Shown here one piece after another: positions 63,091 to 64,000 of a stretch of 64,000 nucleotides of DNA (its first letter is position 1; each line of letters opens with the position of its first letter). The notes beneath the pieces were generated by a model that was given only the letters and a program-made list of their open reading frames with translations, was not told the DNA's origin and did not search any database. The stretch is from Macrophomina tecta (Eukaryota > Ascomycota > Dothideomycetes > Botryosphaeriales > Botryosphaeriaceae), in the NCBI GenBank assembly GCA_024180945.1, contig JAKSGN010000023.1, positions 186,001 to 250,000 on the forward strand, in the 5' to 3' direction. A program made the translations under genes and the position numbers.

Positions 63091-63829
63091 GATGGAGTCG
63101 AATGGATCGGAAGAATGGGGCGGTCTCAGCCTTGCGAAGTGCCTCATATAATGAAGCAACAACTCTTCTGAGCAATCCTTGGGAGAACCGCATCACTTCT
63201 TAAATTGCTGGATAGAATGTCGCCGGAAAGAGCTGCTATGGCTTCGAAGCTGTGAAATAGCCACCTAGGTAGAGCTAAGCCATTTCTCTAGATCACGATG
63301 GAGAAGGGATGTTTGCTGAAGAGGGAAGCTGTCGACGCCGACAGAAGCATGTAACGATCTGTTGGTTTGGCTGCATTAAAGACAAGATATTCTAGCTATA
63401 CAACATATTCGATCACTTCAATATTAGAACTGGCTTTATCGGAAGTAGCTTGGATAACGGCTGATACGAAGGTGGCCGCAGGAGACAGATGGAGAGAAAA
63501 TCAGATGCAGCTGTTTCGTGGTGTCGCTGTTCACATCCATTAGCTGATAATCTCTAGCGTTGGTGCCAACGAGGCAGGGATGCCCGAGCCTACCATCCGC
63601 TGCCAACACAGGCCACATGCATGTATCATAAAAGGCGCCTAAAGGATATTTCAGGAAAGGCGGCCGGCAGGAGCCCCACCGGCCATACTTCCAGAAATAG
63701 CCTAGTGCCATGCGCAAGCGGTTCAATTCTGAATTAGCGGCTTTAGAGGAAAATGGGGAGTCCCATTATCCCTCTCCCTTCATACCACTGTCCCATCATC
63801 CTCCTCACAGCGAATCTACCTGACCTCCA
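63091..63829. other. intergenic; a 96-codon minus frame of doubtful reality
   Basis: A frame at 63436-63726 (MNRLRMALGYFWKYGRWGSC...) has a plausible first half (PPFLKYPLGAFYDTCMWPVL, GHPCLVGTNARDYQL) but no known domain or clear splice partners. It may be part of a degraded gene. Confidence 0.3.
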
Positions 63830-64000
63830 ATGGCTGATGATAAATGTCGGGCAGAGCTTGCTAACCTTCTCAAAGCTATGTCATCACTAACACCTGGTTA
63901 TGTGATTGCGCATGGAGTGAGTGCAAAGACAGCCCGACCCAGCCAGCTATTTGTCGCATTCTGCGAGTTGACACTCAGGCAGTGGAAAGATCGTATGCAG
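63830..64000 (+). CDS. possible gene running off the window (N-terminal 57 codons)
   Basis: ATG at 63830 opens a frame that stays open to the last base: MADDKCRAELANLLKAMSSL, TPGYVIAHGVSAKTARPSQL, FVAFCELTLRQWKDRMQ. Amino-acid balance looks coding. No domain recognised; 3' part lies outside the window. Confidence 0.3.
   Translation, partial: MADDKCRAELANLLKAMSSLTPGYVIAHGVSAKTARPSQLFVAFCELTLRQWKDRMQ

Noticed and set aside
1..64000. tRNA or rRNA genes
   Set aside because: I looked for TPsiC-like GGTTCRANTC with a matching A box and for conserved rRNA cores by eye and saw none; a covariance-model scan would be needed to be certain.

Overview
The window is nuclear DNA of a filamentous ascomycete (Pezizomycotina). 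The grounds are introns of 45-82 nt with GT...AG ends and CTRAC-like branch sites, the gene families present (HET domain, NLRs with an alpha/beta-hydrolase partner, ZNFX1-type helicase, fungal BTB and dsRNA-binding proteins), and the transposon load (Tad-type LINEs, Ty1/copia, pogo/Fot1-type elements). Several transposon copies carry CpA-to-TpA nonsense changes of the kind made by RIP. I could not decide genus or class.

Layout. 0.7-8.7 kb: three minus-strand genes, a 97-aa unknown, a small SANT/Myb-like protein and a 1951-aa CCCH/SF1-helicase/NFX1/RZ-finger protein. 9.6-14.7 kb: gene-poor, with LINE tails. 14.7-28.6 kb: two NLR genes (NB-ARC plus near-identical 42-residue TPR repeats) sit in the arms of a large inverted duplication. 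Between them lie a three-exon SesB-like alpha/beta-hydrolase gene and a decayed pogo transposase. 29.6-34.2 kb: a HET-domain gene and an intact pogo-type transposase. 35.5-38.4 kb: two conserved fungal genes, a P-loop/HAD/UPRT-like fusion and a 153-aa protein. 38.8-44.8 kb: a LINE tail interrupted by a pogo deletion derivative, then a 4.25-kb structure with 1.12-kb inverted arms around an IRG-like GTPase gene. 47.2-49.3 kb: BTB and dsRNA-binding protein genes. 49.9-57.5 kb: a LINE fragment, a copia element and the conserved gene it truncates. 58-64 kb: decayed transposase, a small hypothetical gene, a six-exon membrane protein gene with one in-frame stop, and a possible gene running off the right end.

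The most interesting signal is the NLR/hydrolase/NLR cluster. Exon 1 of both NLRs encodes little more than a short Gly/Asn/Phe-rich motif (GR-x-VI-x-G ... GGT ... FNF). The same motif ends the hydrolase encoded between them. This is the architecture of fungal amyloid signalling, where an NLR receptor templates a C-terminal prion-like motif on a cell-death effector. With the HET gene and the IRG-like GTPase it makes this window look like a transposon-rich self/non-self recognition island. Exon models were built by hand; each one I give closes in frame.
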